A stretch of 20,099 nt of DNA from a virus: positions 1 through 20,099 of the IMG/VR virus record IMGVR_UViG_3300042991_000579. One strand, written 5' to 3'. A program made the position numbers and the translations under genes. Numbering within the stretch: the stretch's first letter is position 1; every line of letters starts with the position of its first letter. The notes beneath the pieces were generated by a model, which ran no database searches, was not told where the DNA came from, and saw nothing but the letters and a program-made list of their open reading frames with translations. Shown here in pieces: positions 8,788 through 16,320 of this stretch.

Positions 8788-9816
8788 TTATTCTTTTAAC
8801 CAAAATTCTGAAAGTCCATTTACAGTATCTTTTTTAATTGTATTTCCACCTCTGGATTGATTTAGACCTTGATTTTTTGATGAATTAGGTATAAGTTCAT
8901 CAAGTATCTCTTTTCTTCCTAAATCGGCTGTTGGTCTTGTTGTACGCTTGTTAATTTCTTCTTTATAAGCATACATCATAGCCAACTCAACTAATAATTT
9001 TGGATTGGTAGATAGTGTATTTGAAAAGCTGTTACTTACTATGTCATTATATACTTGATTTATTTTTTCTTTTTCCGGTTTTATGCCAAAAAAAGATTCT
9101 TCTTTGAATATATCAAGTAATGTGTTTTTTATCATTTCTTCATTTTCTTTTTCTTTTAAAATTTGTTCTGAATTTTTAATACTTTCTAATTTCTTGTTTT
9201 CATCTTTCAAGCGATCTAATTCAGATTTAATTTGATCTTTAACAGTATTAGCATTAAAATCAAGAGTACCATTATTTTTCCAATTGTTTAATCTTTCTTT
9301 TATATCTTCTACAGCCATATCATAATCAAAATGTTCTCCTAATTCATTTTTTTCTAAACCTAAATTATGCATAAGTAATATATCATAATTAGATTTACTA
9401 AGGGCATTTTCAAGAGCAGAAATATATTTCCCGTTTTCAATAAAAGATTGTTCTTGCTCCGGTGTAAGTTTTGAAACTTTTTCTACCGGTTTTTCCATTG
9501 CTTGTTTTAATTCTAATTCATCTTTAAAAGAAGTCCCAAATTTTTTATTATATTCTTTTATAAAATCATTTTCTGCAACTTCTTTATTTGATTTTTCAAT
9601 TTCAAGTAATGGATCTATTTTTTCAATTTTAGTATTTGTTTTAGCATCATAATTCAATCCATCAATTTTAATATTATTATCATTTTCTAAAAAAGAACTA
9701 ATATTACTATTATCTACAAAAGTAGATATATTTAAATCTTCTTCATTATCAACTTCTACATCAATAAGATTACCTTGTGTTCCTAAATCTTTAAATATGT
9801 CGTCATTTACGTCCAT
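8788..9816 (-). CDS. Scaffold-like acidic coiled-coil protein
   Basis: The 342-residue sequence is very acidic at the N-terminus (DVNDDIFKDLG, then repeated E/D/N runs). It continues as lysine- and glutamate-rich helix, with a long coiled-coil-like segment around residues 180-230 (ELDRLKDENKKLESIKNSEQ). A short C-terminal tail ends GLSEFWLKE, and such tails in scaffolds often bind the capsid protein. Its place between portal and capsid genes is the usual place for a scaffolding or internal cargo protein. A -7 box lies 30 nt upstream of the ATG, so it can be transcribed separately from the portal. Scaffold and cargo protein are both possible. Confidence 0.6.
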   Translation of the reverse strand: MDVNDDIFKDLGTQGNLIDVEVDNEEDLNISTFVDNSNISSFLENDNNIKIDGLNYDAKTNTKIEKIDPLLEIEKSNKEVAENDFIKEYNKKFGTSFKDELELKQAMEKPVEKVSKLTPEQEQSFIENGKYISALENALSKSNYDILLMHNLGLEKNELGEHFDYDMAVEDIKERLNNWKNNGTLDFNANTVKDQIKSELDRLKDENKKLESIKNSEQILKEKENEEMIKNTLLDIFKEESFFGIKPEKEKINQVYNDIVSNSFSNTLSTNPKLLVELAMMYAYKEEINKRTTRPTADLGRKEILDELIPNSSKNQGLNQSRGGNTIKKDTVNGLSEFWLKE

Positions 9817-9846
9817 AATATTTATTTTTTAATTGGTTTAACGAAA

Positions 9847-9854
9847 CAAAAGTA
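9847..9854 (-). promoter_or_regulatory. Bacteroidetes-type -7 box before the scaffold-like gene
   Basis: The minus strand reads TACTTTTG followed by T, matching TAnnTTTG plus pyrimidine, about 30 nt before the ATG at 9816. No good TTTG -33 box is seen at the usual distance. A 17-nt inverted repeat touches its upstream edge. Confidence 0.5.
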
Positions 9855-9870
9855 ATCAATTAAATTGATT
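9854..9870. repeat. 17-nt perfect inverted repeat upstream of the scaffold-like gene
   Basis: AATCAATT, a central A, then AATTGATT form a perfect 8-1-8 inverted repeat directly upstream of the -7 box. It could be an operator for a dimeric regulator, or a chance palindrome in AT-rich DNA. No T-tract follows, so it does not look like a terminator. Confidence 0.4.
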
Positions 9871-9884
9871 CCATGTTATTTTGT

Positions 9885-12110
9885 TTATTTTTTTTTATCA
9901 ATGTAATTATTTTTAGCTTGTAAAAATTCTTTTTCTATTTGTGCAAGAGTTCTATTATTTTCAGAACCTTGTTTTATTTGTTCTATTTGTGCTTTATTTT
10001 TAGCATAAATATCAGCCACCATAATATCTTTAAGATGTCCTTCACGAGATACTTCTCTATCTTTATCTTTTTCAGCTATTTGAGCTTGCGATTGTTCTTG
10101 CATCGCTTGTGATTGAGATTGTTGCATTTGCTCTTGAAGTTTATTTTTTGCTTTAATTGCTTTCTGTATCATTGCTTCTGCCTCTGATGCTGTATCTTCA
10201 TTCATTATTCTTATAGCAGACAAAATCATATCTTCTGTTTGAGCATTTGAAAGTAGCATTTCTGCAGCACGATTTAAAATACTTTTTTTATGTTGATCCA
10301 ATGAGGGATAGCCAAAATACATTCCATAATCTGCTAAAAAGAATTTTTCAGAAAAATGTATTAATTTAGATTTTAAATCTCCAAAAACAAATTGTTCTAC
10401 TTCACTATCTTTATATACTTGTTTAGATTTTATAAGTACTTTATCAAGTAAAGATTGTATAAAATTATCAAAAGGCATAAATATATTCTCTAATCGCATA
10501 AGAGAACCTTTAATAGATTTTTCTGTTCCGGATGCTGTTTGATATTGACCTACATTTCCTTGTGCTTCTGGGCTTAAACCTATCCATTTGTCAGCCAATG
10601 ATTCAATAGTCAATAAAGCATTAATAATGTCTTGTAGGGCTTCTTTTGTACTTAAATCAATAGATGAAAATTGATTATAACTTTGTCTTTGAGATTTATC
10701 TTTAGAATTGATAAATATCATGCTATCTTTAACAGCATGATGCAACATTCTACTTATAGCCGTATTGTTATCTCCATTCTTAAAATATTCACGTGGTGTT
10801 TGAGCAACGTCATATACCATTACTCTACCTTTATTTTTTTTAGAAGTAAGTCTTAATGTAAAGAGCAACTCCGATGCAAAATCTTGAAGTTTTAAAAGTA
10901 ATGCAGCAATAGATTGATTGCCACTTGTCCCAAGTGTATTATTTAATTTTAAAGATACTGTATCAAGAATAATATCACGTGGATTATTTTTTCTTGAATT
11001 TCTATAATCTCTTTCTCCATAATCTAAAACAATATCAGGACCAAGCATTATACAAAAACGATGTTCAAAGATTTCTAATTTTCTTAATCGTTCTTTATCT
11101 CTGCCTTTTTCCTGATAATCATCATCAAGTTTTTTTACTATTGGTTCTCCGGTGTGTTTATTTTCATCTTGGATGTATTTTATTGTCTTTTTTGACTTCC
11201 AATCCATTTCTATTACATAAACCTTATCCTCATCACTATTAGAAACAAACCATCCATTCGCATCTATATTACTTGCATTTTTATTTAAACTTAAATTATT
11301 TTTAACAAAATATGATTTTATTTTATTTTTAGTAACATTATCTAAAGAAAATGTATTTAAAATTTCATTTTCAGACATTGCAATATATTCAATAAAATAA
11401 TTTGGATTTTCATTTACATTAGACTTAGGATCTAAATCTGTTATTACATTATTGGGATGAATAAATCTCCATTTTATAATACCGTTATCATTATAAACTT
11501 TTGCATGTACTTCTTCTGAAATAAGAACAGATTGTAATAATGTACTTATCAATCTTTTTTGTTTTTCAACATCAAGAAATTTATCCACAATATCATTAGC
11601 AATTTCTTCTTCAACCATTTTATAATCCTTTTCCATAAATTCCTGAATATCTTCCGGTAATTCTATCTGTGGATTTTCTGTATCTAACTCTATTCCGGTA
11701 GCATTTTTAAATTCTTCATTTAAAGATCTAAATATTTCTTCTGTTATTAAATCAAGTTTGTGTTCTAATTTCTTCGATACACTTTCTTTATCAACAGCAT
11801 AAGCTCTTTTTTTTATTGGTCGTTCTAAATATATACCAACTATCTGATCTATTTTCATTTTTATTAATGGATAAATCATATATGGAATACCAAGGTTTTC
11901 TCCAAACGGCTGTAAAAGAGTTTTTTTAATTATTTCAGTTTGCTTTTGAGTAAGCACCCCAAGGTATGCATTAAAAAGATCTGTAAAAGATTCGGTTTCT
12001 CTTAAATAGTCATTGCCTTTAATGTAAGAAATAACATTGAGAATATGATCTTTATGCCATTCTTCATTTTTTTTTGTTTTAGGAATATCTTGTTCTGGAA
12101 ACTGATACAT
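9885..12110 (-). CDS. Portal protein
   Basis: This 741-residue protein has the length and layout of a podovirus-like portal: an N-terminal helical clip/wing region that is acidic and aromatic, a central region with EIDxDWKSKK-type strands, and long helices (LLLKLQDFASELLFTLRL around 415-432) suited to the crown and stem. It includes SLADKWIGLSPEAQGNVGQY and AEMLLSNAQTEDMILSAIR, typical of portals of this class. The last ~105 residues are a Q-, K- and E-rich tail (MQQSQSQAMQEQSQAQIAEK) of a kind common in portals of Bacteroidetes phages. It forms the dodecameric DNA gate at one capsid vertex. Its own -7 box lies 16 nt before the ATG. It follows TerL and precedes the scaffold-like gene, as expected. 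Confidence 0.85.
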   Translation of the reverse strand: MYQFPEQDIPKTKKNEEWHKDHILNVISYIKGNDYLRETESFTDLFNAYLGVLTQKQTEIIKKTLLQPFGENLGIPYMIYPLIKMKIDQIVGIYLERPIKKRAYAVDKESVSKKLEHKLDLITEEIFRSLNEEFKNATGIELDTENPQIELPEDIQEFMEKDYKMVEEEIANDIVDKFLDVEKQKRLISTLLQSVLISEEVHAKVYNDNGIIKWRFIHPNNVITDLDPKSNVNENPNYFIEYIAMSENEILNTFSLDNVTKNKIKSYFVKNNLSLNKNASNIDANGWFVSNSDEDKVYVIEMDWKSKKTIKYIQDENKHTGEPIVKKLDDDYQEKGRDKERLRKLEIFEHRFCIMLGPDIVLDYGERDYRNSRKNNPRDIILDTVSLKLNNTLGTSGNQSIAALLLKLQDFASELLFTLRLTSKKNKGRVMVYDVAQTPREYFKNGDNNTAISRMLHHAVKDSMIFINSKDKSQRQSYNQFSSIDLSTKEALQDIINALLTIESLADKWIGLSPEAQGNVGQYQTASGTEKSIKGSLMRLENIFMPFDNFIQSLLDKVLIKSKQVYKDSEVEQFVFGDLKSKLIHFSEKFFLADYGMYFGYPSLDQHKKSILNRAAEMLLSNAQTEDMILSAIRIMNEDTASEAEAMIQKAIKAKNKLQEQMQQSQSQAMQEQSQAQIAEKDKDREVSREGHLKDIMVADIYAKNKAQIEQIKQGSENNRTLAQIEKEFLQAKNNYIDKKK

Positions 12111-12126
12111 CTTTAAAATTTTTTCG

Positions 12127-12134
12127 CAAAGATA
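12127..12134 (-). promoter_or_regulatory. -7 box for the portal gene
   Basis: The minus strand reads TATCTTTG followed by C, 16 nt before the portal ATG at 12110. The upstream region is a nearly pure T/A tract with no TTTG -33 box, so strength is uncertain. The predicted leader is only about a dozen nt. Confidence 0.6.
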
Positions 12135-12135
12135 T

Positions 12136-12242
12136 AAAAAAAAAAAATAAAAAAAAAATTTTTTTGCCTATATATATATAATATTATTAATATATTAATT
12201 TTTTAATATATTATATTACAATTTTTTCTCTTGCATATAGGC
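12136..12242 (-). terminator. Long AT-rich hairpin with U-tract at the end of the ncRNA
   Basis: On the minus strand GCCTATAT (12242-12235) can pair with ATATAGGC (12173-12166). Inside it is an 11-bp AT hairpin (around 12188-12198 with 12203-12213). After the outer stem come seven A and then a U tract of ten or more. This could end the noncoding transcript before the portal promoter. The stem is AT-rich and the A run lies between stem and U tract, so it is an imperfect terminator. Confidence 0.4.
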
Positions 12243-12540
12243 TTTGCAAAAGTTTAAGTTTCTTTTTTTAATTTGAAACATCTTACCTACTTACGGTACT
12301 ACTCTTGTTGAGTTTGCATTTTGACCGAGTTGTCATGTCTGGACATTGCTCGGATTTTGACCGCTTTCACTGTATTCTCCTAATACGAACTTCGGAGTGT
12401 CGTTTGAGTTTATAACATTACTGTTATTAGGTCTAACCGTAAAAAACACCTAAACAAGAAATCCCCCATGTACTTGACAGGCACTTGTCGTTCCATGGAG
12501 GATTATAATGTGTATATTTTAAATCCAGTGCCGAATTGTT
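12166..12540 (-). ncRNA. Candidate structured noncoding RNA between terL and portal
   Basis: This 375-nt block has no convincing ORF yet is clearly less AT-rich than its surroundings: 93 G/C of 240 by hand count over 12301-12540 (39%), against about 23% in a sampled terminase line. It starts just after a good -7/-33 promoter. Possible stems on the minus strand: GGCACT (12532-12527) with AGTGCC (12485-12480); CCTCCATG (12501-12494) with CATGGGGG (12470-12463), which would make a pseudoknot with the first; TTAGGT (12453-12448) with ACCTAA (12432-12427); GTATT (12386-12382) with AATAC (12376-12372) inside CACT/AGTG; CCGAG (12353-12349) with CTCGG (12329-12325). A 10-nt direct repeat CGGTCAAAAT occurs at 12363-12354 and 12327-12318. 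No known RNA family is recognised. Confidence 0.6.
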
Positions 12541-12544
12541 GATG

Positions 12545-12575
12545 CAAAGATATAACAATATTTTTAATTACCAAA
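12545..12575 (-). promoter_or_regulatory. Strong Bacteroidetes-type promoter for the ncRNA
   Basis: The minus strand has TTTG (12575-12572), a 19-nt spacer, then TATCTTTG (12552-12545) followed by C. This matches the -33 TTTG and -7 TAnnTTTG consensus of Bacteroidetes. It is the only promoter here with both boxes. The -33 box is made by the U-tract end of the preceding terminator. Confidence 0.75.
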
Positions 12576-12607
12576 AAAAAACCCGCATTTTTTTAGAATG
12601 CGGGTTT
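12573..12607 (-). terminator. Rho-independent terminator (GC stem, U9)
   Basis: On the minus strand AAACCCGCATT (12607-12597) pairs with AATGCGGGTTT (12589-12579), followed by a run of U. It ends the short transcript that starts near 12657. Its U tract runs into the -33 box of the next promoter. Confidence 0.9.
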
Positions 12608-12658
12608 AATTAACCTGACAATAAGCAATAGTAATGCAAGAAACTACAACTTAATAAT
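12575..12658 (-). ncRNA. Candidate ~80-nt small RNA unit
   Basis: A -7 box (12672-12665) and a strong terminator (12607-12573) bound a transcript of roughly 80 nt with no ORF. Before the terminator stem the RNA is AU-rich with TTGTAGTTTCTTGCATTACT, without an obvious internal hairpin. It may be a small RNA, or simply a spacer between terminator and promoter. Only the flanking signals support it. Confidence 0.35.
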
Positions 12659-12664
12659 GAAATA

Positions 12665-12672
12665 CAAAGATA
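12665..12672 (-). promoter_or_regulatory. -7 box between the two terminators
   Basis: The minus strand reads TATCTTTG followed by T. The -33 position is TTTT rather than TTTG. The 14-nt upstream tract TAATTAAAAATATT is identical to that of the ncRNA promoter, indicating that the terminator-promoter unit was duplicated. Confidence 0.5.
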
Positions 12673-12691
12673 CAATAATATTTTTAATTAT

Positions 12692-12723
12692 AAAAAAACC
12701 CACATTTCAAAAAAATGTGGGTT
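12692..12723 (-). terminator. Terminator of the terminase gene
   Basis: On the minus strand AACCCACATTT (12723-12713) pairs with AAATGTGGGTT (12707-12697), followed by a U run. It lies about 45 nt after the TerL stop at 12769. Stem and loop resemble the second terminator at 12573-12607, with several compensatory changes (CCCAC/GTGGG versus CCCGC/GCGGG). Confidence 0.9.
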
Positions 12724-12755
12724 CAAATAATTATAACTCATGAAACAAAGTTTTG

Positions 12756-12763
12756 CAAAAATA
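12756..12763 (-). promoter_or_regulatory. Possible -7 box just after the terminase stop
   Basis: The minus strand reads TATTTTTG followed by C, matching TAnnTTTG plus pyrimidine. It would drive only a ~60-nt RNA to the terminator at 12692-12723. It may be chance in AT-rich sequence. Confidence 0.3.
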
Positions 12764-12768
12764 CAATA

Positions 12769-14925
12769 TTATGTCATTTTACCAAGCATTATTATATTAA
12801 ATTGATCTTCTCCATATTTCTCTTTTAATTCTATTAATAATTTATCTGCTTCATTTTTTTCTTTTTCACGATGTTCTTTTATTTTATTGTAATGTTCGTA
12901 ACCACTATCATTATAATCTGTTTCAGGATTAAATTTTTCTAACTTTATTGAATAATCTTCATTTCCAAAGTTAGTCATTTTTAATTTGCCATCTATATCT
13001 ACATAATAATAGTCAATATCAAAATCATTTTTTTGTGTATCATCAAATTCAACGCCATCAGATATATCATTAAATATTTCAAGTTTAAATAATAAACACA
13101 TACCTAATGCCATGGATATATCGGTATTCTTATCCCCATAATCAGTTAAATCAAGTAACATTTCTTGAAACCAATACTTATCATAGTTTTCTCTTATTTC
13201 TGCCTTTAAAAGTCTTGTTACGAGTATTTTTGCTTCTCCTGTCATTCTTTGTCCAAACTCATTTTGTGCTTTTGAATTTAAATGACCTCTCAAATCGGGT
13301 TTATTTTTAAGATATTTTTCCGCATTAACATCTATAAAATATTTTATAATATCAATCTTTGAATACTCAACAAGAATTTCCATATTTCTATATACAGCCA
13401 TTTTAAGAGTATTCTCATAAAAAGTATCATCATTACTTGAATCACCCCTTTCGGATAAATAAGCGGATGGATAATTATATTTTGAAGATGGTCCCGAATA
13501 AGTTCTATAAGACACCGTGGCACCATTACTTCCTTTACCCTCTATCGCTTCTTCATCATAACTATCACAACCCCCAATATCAGGTTTGTGTTGCATATCA
13601 TCCCTATTTATAGGGGGATCTATTTCATAATATAATCCATAATTTTCATCTTTTATAAATTCTACTTTTGAATTATTAGCAATTCTTATTTTCGCTTTTT
13701 CCTTAGTATCTTTTGCTCTTAAAAGCATTTTTTTTGTCTTTTCATCATCCACCCATTCTAAAGAACCTCTTTTTATTTGCACCGGAATATCATCTTCATT
13801 GATTCTTTGTAACTGTATATTTAATTTTATAATATCTAATACACCACCGGAAGTTTTTTGAAAAATATGACTTTCTTTTAATGGGTAAGTCTGAACTACT
13901 TTTATATAACCCTCAATATCTTTTTTAGCACGTTCTAATTCTTTTAAAATAAAATCACGAGCCTTATCTTGATGTGTTTGTCCTGTTTCATAATTAAAGA
14001 AGTCTATGATTTTACCTTCATCATCAATTATTTCGCCGGGGAAAAATTCTGTTGCAGGTATAAATACTTTTTTCATCTTAAAAGGGGTTTGCATAAATCC
14101 TTCATATTTTGCTGCATCCCACATAGACTTATAATCTTTTGAACGACCTGCAATTTCTCCACCTGTACCAAAGACTATTGATATACCAAATTGTGTAGCT
14201 CCTGATTTTGTACCTGGCTCTGTTGCTCTATATGCTGCTTTTAAGTTTTTAAACAAACCAGCTTCTTCATACAAAACCTTTCTAAAGGTTTTTCCTTCAA
14301 AAGAACCAGCATCTTGAAACATCGTTTGTATGTAAACAGATGAATTTAGTCCACCTATTAAACTTTGCTTATTTTCATTATAAAGGTAATTATACTTAAA
14401 TTCTTCATCGGTTTTTTTAGACAACGAAACAGCGTATTCAGGACGCATATTAAATTCTAATTTGCGTAATTTATCTGCAAATTCATCTCCCTTATTTTGA
14501 ATACCTACTGCAACACCTGTATTATTATCAAGATTGAATTTAGAATCATAAGATACTTCTTTAACCGCAAACCAAGATAACCCTACCTGTCTGGGTTTTC
14601 CTATAATAAGATTGTAACCATAATCTTCTGCATTTTTAAATTCATAACTTAAACGCCTGTCAAGTTCTCTATAAAAAGGGTAATCATATTTTTTTTTCTT
14701 TTCCCCACGTGGAAGCAAATACATCTTACAAGCATTAAGATAATAATAGTGAGAACCTGTAATAAAAGACATCCCATTAGGTGTATAACCCTCTATCATT
14801 CTTCTATCTTGTTCATCCCAAAAATCATCATATAATAAAGTACCAATATCAACATCAGGTATTTCATCATATACTAATGGTTGGAATAATTTAGATTTAT
14901 TTATATTTGTATTGTAAATAATCAT
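12769..14925 (-). CDS. terL: Terminase large subunit
   Basis: This 718-residue protein is the ATP-driven packaging motor and headful or site-specific nuclease. A Walker-A-like motif IIGKPRQVGLSW is at residues 107-118, in the RQxGxS form common in TerL. A Walker-B-like motif KVLYEEAG is at 216-223, where the usual aspartate is replaced by YEE. A coupling-type motif VFGTGGE is at 251-257. The C-terminal nuclease domain starts near 449 with DIGGCDSYDEEA, supplying acidic metal ligands (Asp449, Asp454), and ends with a helix containing ISMALGMCLLFKLEIF. Length is on the long side for TerL. The gene lies between two terminators, so it forms a single-gene transcript. Its -7 box is only 5 nt before the ATG. 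Confidence 0.93.
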   Translation of the reverse strand: MIIYNTNINKSKLFQPLVYDEIPDVDIGTLLYDDFWDEQDRRMIEGYTPNGMSFITGSHYYYLNACKMYLLPRGEKKKKYDYPFYRELDRRLSYEFKNAEDYGYNLIIGKPRQVGLSWFAVKEVSYDSKFNLDNNTGVAVGIQNKGDEFADKLRKLEFNMRPEYAVSLSKKTDEEFKYNYLYNENKQSLIGGLNSSVYIQTMFQDAGSFEGKTFRKVLYEEAGLFKNLKAAYRATEPGTKSGATQFGISIVFGTGGEIAGRSKDYKSMWDAAKYEGFMQTPFKMKKVFIPATEFFPGEIIDDEGKIIDFFNYETGQTHQDKARDFILKELERAKKDIEGYIKVVQTYPLKESHIFQKTSGGVLDIIKLNIQLQRINEDDIPVQIKRGSLEWVDDEKTKKMLLRAKDTKEKAKIRIANNSKVEFIKDENYGLYYEIDPPINRDDMQHKPDIGGCDSYDEEAIEGKGSNGATVSYRTYSGPSSKYNYPSAYLSERGDSSNDDTFYENTLKMAVYRNMEILVEYSKIDIIKYFIDVNAEKYLKNKPDLRGHLNSKAQNEFGQRMTGEAKILVTRLLKAEIRENYDKYWFQEMLLDLTDYGDKNTDISMALGMCLLFKLEIFNDISDGVEFDDTQKNDFDIDYYYVDIDGKLKMTNFGNEDYSIKLEKFNPETDYNDSGYEHYNKIKEHREKEKNEADKLLIELKEKYGEDQFNIIMLGKMT

Positions 14926-14929
14926 TAGG

Positions 14930-14937
14930 CAAAGATA
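14930..14937 (-). promoter_or_regulatory. -7 box immediately before the terL start codon
   Basis: The minus strand reads TATCTTTG, then CCTA, then ATG. With transcription normally starting about 4 nt after this box, the mRNA would begin at or within 1 nt of the start codon, giving a leaderless transcript. The upstream side abuts the U-tract of a terminator; no TTTG -33 box is seen. Confidence 0.6.
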
Positions 14938-14940
14938 TGT

Positions 14941-14972
14941 AAAAAAAAGAGTGAATAATAATACCCACTCTT
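14941..14972 (-). terminator. Terminator of the groEL-containing operon
   Basis: On the minus strand AAGAGTG (14972-14966) pairs with CACTCTT (14953-14947), followed by a run of U. It lies 39 nt after the stop of the last operon gene and directly upstream of the terL promoter. Confidence 0.85.
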
Positions 14973-15010
14973 AGTGCTTGATATTACAAGCGTTAAACCA
15001 AATATAAAAG

Positions 15011-15466
15011 TTATTTCTTTTCAGAAAGAAGTTTTCTTAAATCTGCATTTGATTTTTTAAGTTCTGAAATAAGATTGTAATCAATTTCTTTTTGTTGATA
15101 GACTCTCTTATATTCATAAAGTTGCATTTCAAGTTGTTTGTACTTTCTTTTTAAAACCTTATATTCATCTTCATAAAAAGTAGAATTATTTTTAGTATCA
15201 ATATCACCATCAATATCAGAACCATCATTATTTTTTGTAAATACTGATCCATTAGGATTCATAGGTAAAACATCATTTGTTTGCATAACATCCACAGTAA
15301 CATAAATATCAGTCAAATCTTCTAAATCCGGTTGCTCTACAATCAATACATCAGCAGTTTCTACATCATCTTGTGTAGTTTCCTCTACCGTATTTTCTAA
15401 TACAGTAAAATCTTTTGTTTCTTGTTCAGATATTAAATCCGAATCTTTAATTTGTTTTTTTGCCAT
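15011..15466 (-). CDS. Hypothetical acidic protein with C-terminal coiled coil
   Basis: This 151-residue protein has a strongly acidic, low-complexity N-terminal half (ETTQDDVETADVLIVEQPDL). The basic C-terminal half (about 96-151, EDEYKVLKRKYKQLEMQLYE) has leucine/tyrosine heptads typical of a coiled coil. It is the last gene of the operon, overlaps the previous gene by 20 nt and is followed by a terminator. The coiled coil next to terL could suggest a small-terminase or scaffold-type partner, but I see no DNA-binding motif. Function unknown. Confidence 0.6.
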   Translation of the reverse strand: MAKKQIKDSDLISEQETKDFTVLENTVEETTQDDVETADVLIVEQPDLEDLTDIYVTVDVMQTNDVLPMNPNGSVFTKNNDGSDIDGDIDTKNNSTFYEDEYKVLKRKYKQLEMQLYEYKRVYQQKEIDYNLISELKKSNADLRKLLSEKK

Positions 15467-15998
15467 AATAAAATGAATTTTTATTTATAATTTTTACTTC
15501 TAATCGCGATAAAGAATATCCATTCTTTACCGGAGATTGTGCAAATATATCACGATTTTTATTATCATTATCATATTTTTTTATTAAATTGTTTATTTCT
15601 CCCAATTCTTTAAATAAACCCGCTTTGATAATAGTACTTCTTTCTTCCTTAATTTTAATTAATTGTTGCTCTTTTAAATCCTTTAAAAGCATCCCTTCTT
15701 CAAGAACCTGATCTTTTTGTAATTCAAGATAATCATTCATTGCTTCTTGAATTATATCCTGCTCCCATACAAAAGCATTTTTCTTCCCCGTTACAAACCG
15801 CATTGCTGCATAAGGCCTGTCTTTCATTGAATAATACCTTAAAGGACTTTGATAATCACAAGCCAACGCTATTATTGTCAATGCTTCTAATCCTAAAGTA
15901 TCTACAATAATCTTAAAAGACTTTATAGCATTATAACCATCTAATAATGGGTCTTCTTTTATTAATCCTGTCCTATTTGATATTTCAACTAAATACAT
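15447..15998 (-). CDS. Hypothetical protein upstream of terL
   Basis: This 183-residue protein has an N-terminal domain with LGLEALTIIALACDYQSPLR (about 35-54) and DRPYAAMRFVTGKKN. A long charged helix (about 85-145, LKDLKEQQLIKIKEERSTI) follows, then a short basic tail. A hydrophobic helix followed by DYxSP is distinctive but I cannot assign it. It overlaps the genes on both sides (14 and 20 nt), so it is translationally coupled. Lying two genes before terL it could be a packaging or head protein. Function unknown. Confidence 0.6.
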   Translation of the reverse strand: MYLVEISNRTGLIKEDPLLDGYNAIKSFKIIVDTLGLEALTIIALACDYQSPLRYYSMKDRPYAAMRFVTGKKNAFVWEQDIIQEAMNDYLELQKDQVLEEGMLLKDLKEQQLIKIKEERSTIIKAGLFKELGEINNLIKKYDNDNKNRDIFAQSPVKNGYSLSRLEVKIINKNSFYYGKKTN

Positions 15999-16320
15999 TT
16001 TCTTTTTTTAATACAAAATCTACTACTTGTACATAATCCTTATTAATAAGTTTTATTTTCTTTTTTACCGAAAAAAGATATTTTTCACGTTGATCTAAAT
16101 CATCTAATGCAAATATATCTATTTCATGTCTTGTAAACCCATTCTCAATTTCTTTTGAAAATACATCACAAGATCTAATATCTCTTTCTGCTATCAATAA
16201 AGTTAAACTGCTATTGAAATTTTCTTGAATAACAGAATCCATTATTTCAAATGTTTTTAAAATATTCTGATTAGAATTTATAATATTATTAAATACAATA
16301 TGTTTAAAGATGATATCCAT
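15985..16320 (-). CDS. Hypothetical protein in the groEL operon
   Basis: A 111-residue protein with alternating hydrophobic and charged segments and no recognised motif. It includes ERDIRSCDVFSKEIENGFTR and a lysine-rich C-terminal region. Its ATG shares one base with the stop of the previous gene and its end overlaps the next by 14 nt. The tight packing argues that it is a real gene. Function unknown. Confidence 0.55.
   Translation of the reverse strand: MDIIFKHIVFNNIINSNQNILKTFEIMDSVIQENFNSSLTLLIAERDIRSCDVFSKEIENGFTRHEIDIFALDDLDQREKYLFSVKKKIKLINKDYVQVVDFVLKKENVFS

Noticed and set aside
10671-11242. Plus-strand frames inside the portal gene
   Set aside because: Shadow frames opposite a well-supported portal gene, with low-complexity hydrophobic products.
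12414-12497. 28-codon minus-strand ORF starting ATGGAACGACAAG in the ncRNA
   Set aside because: It is short, has no leader signal and overlaps the strongest predicted stems; I favour noncoding RNA.
12166-12540. Group I or II self-splicing intron
   Set aside because: Both neighbouring genes are complete with normal ends, so no exons are interrupted, and I could not place the conserved intron core.
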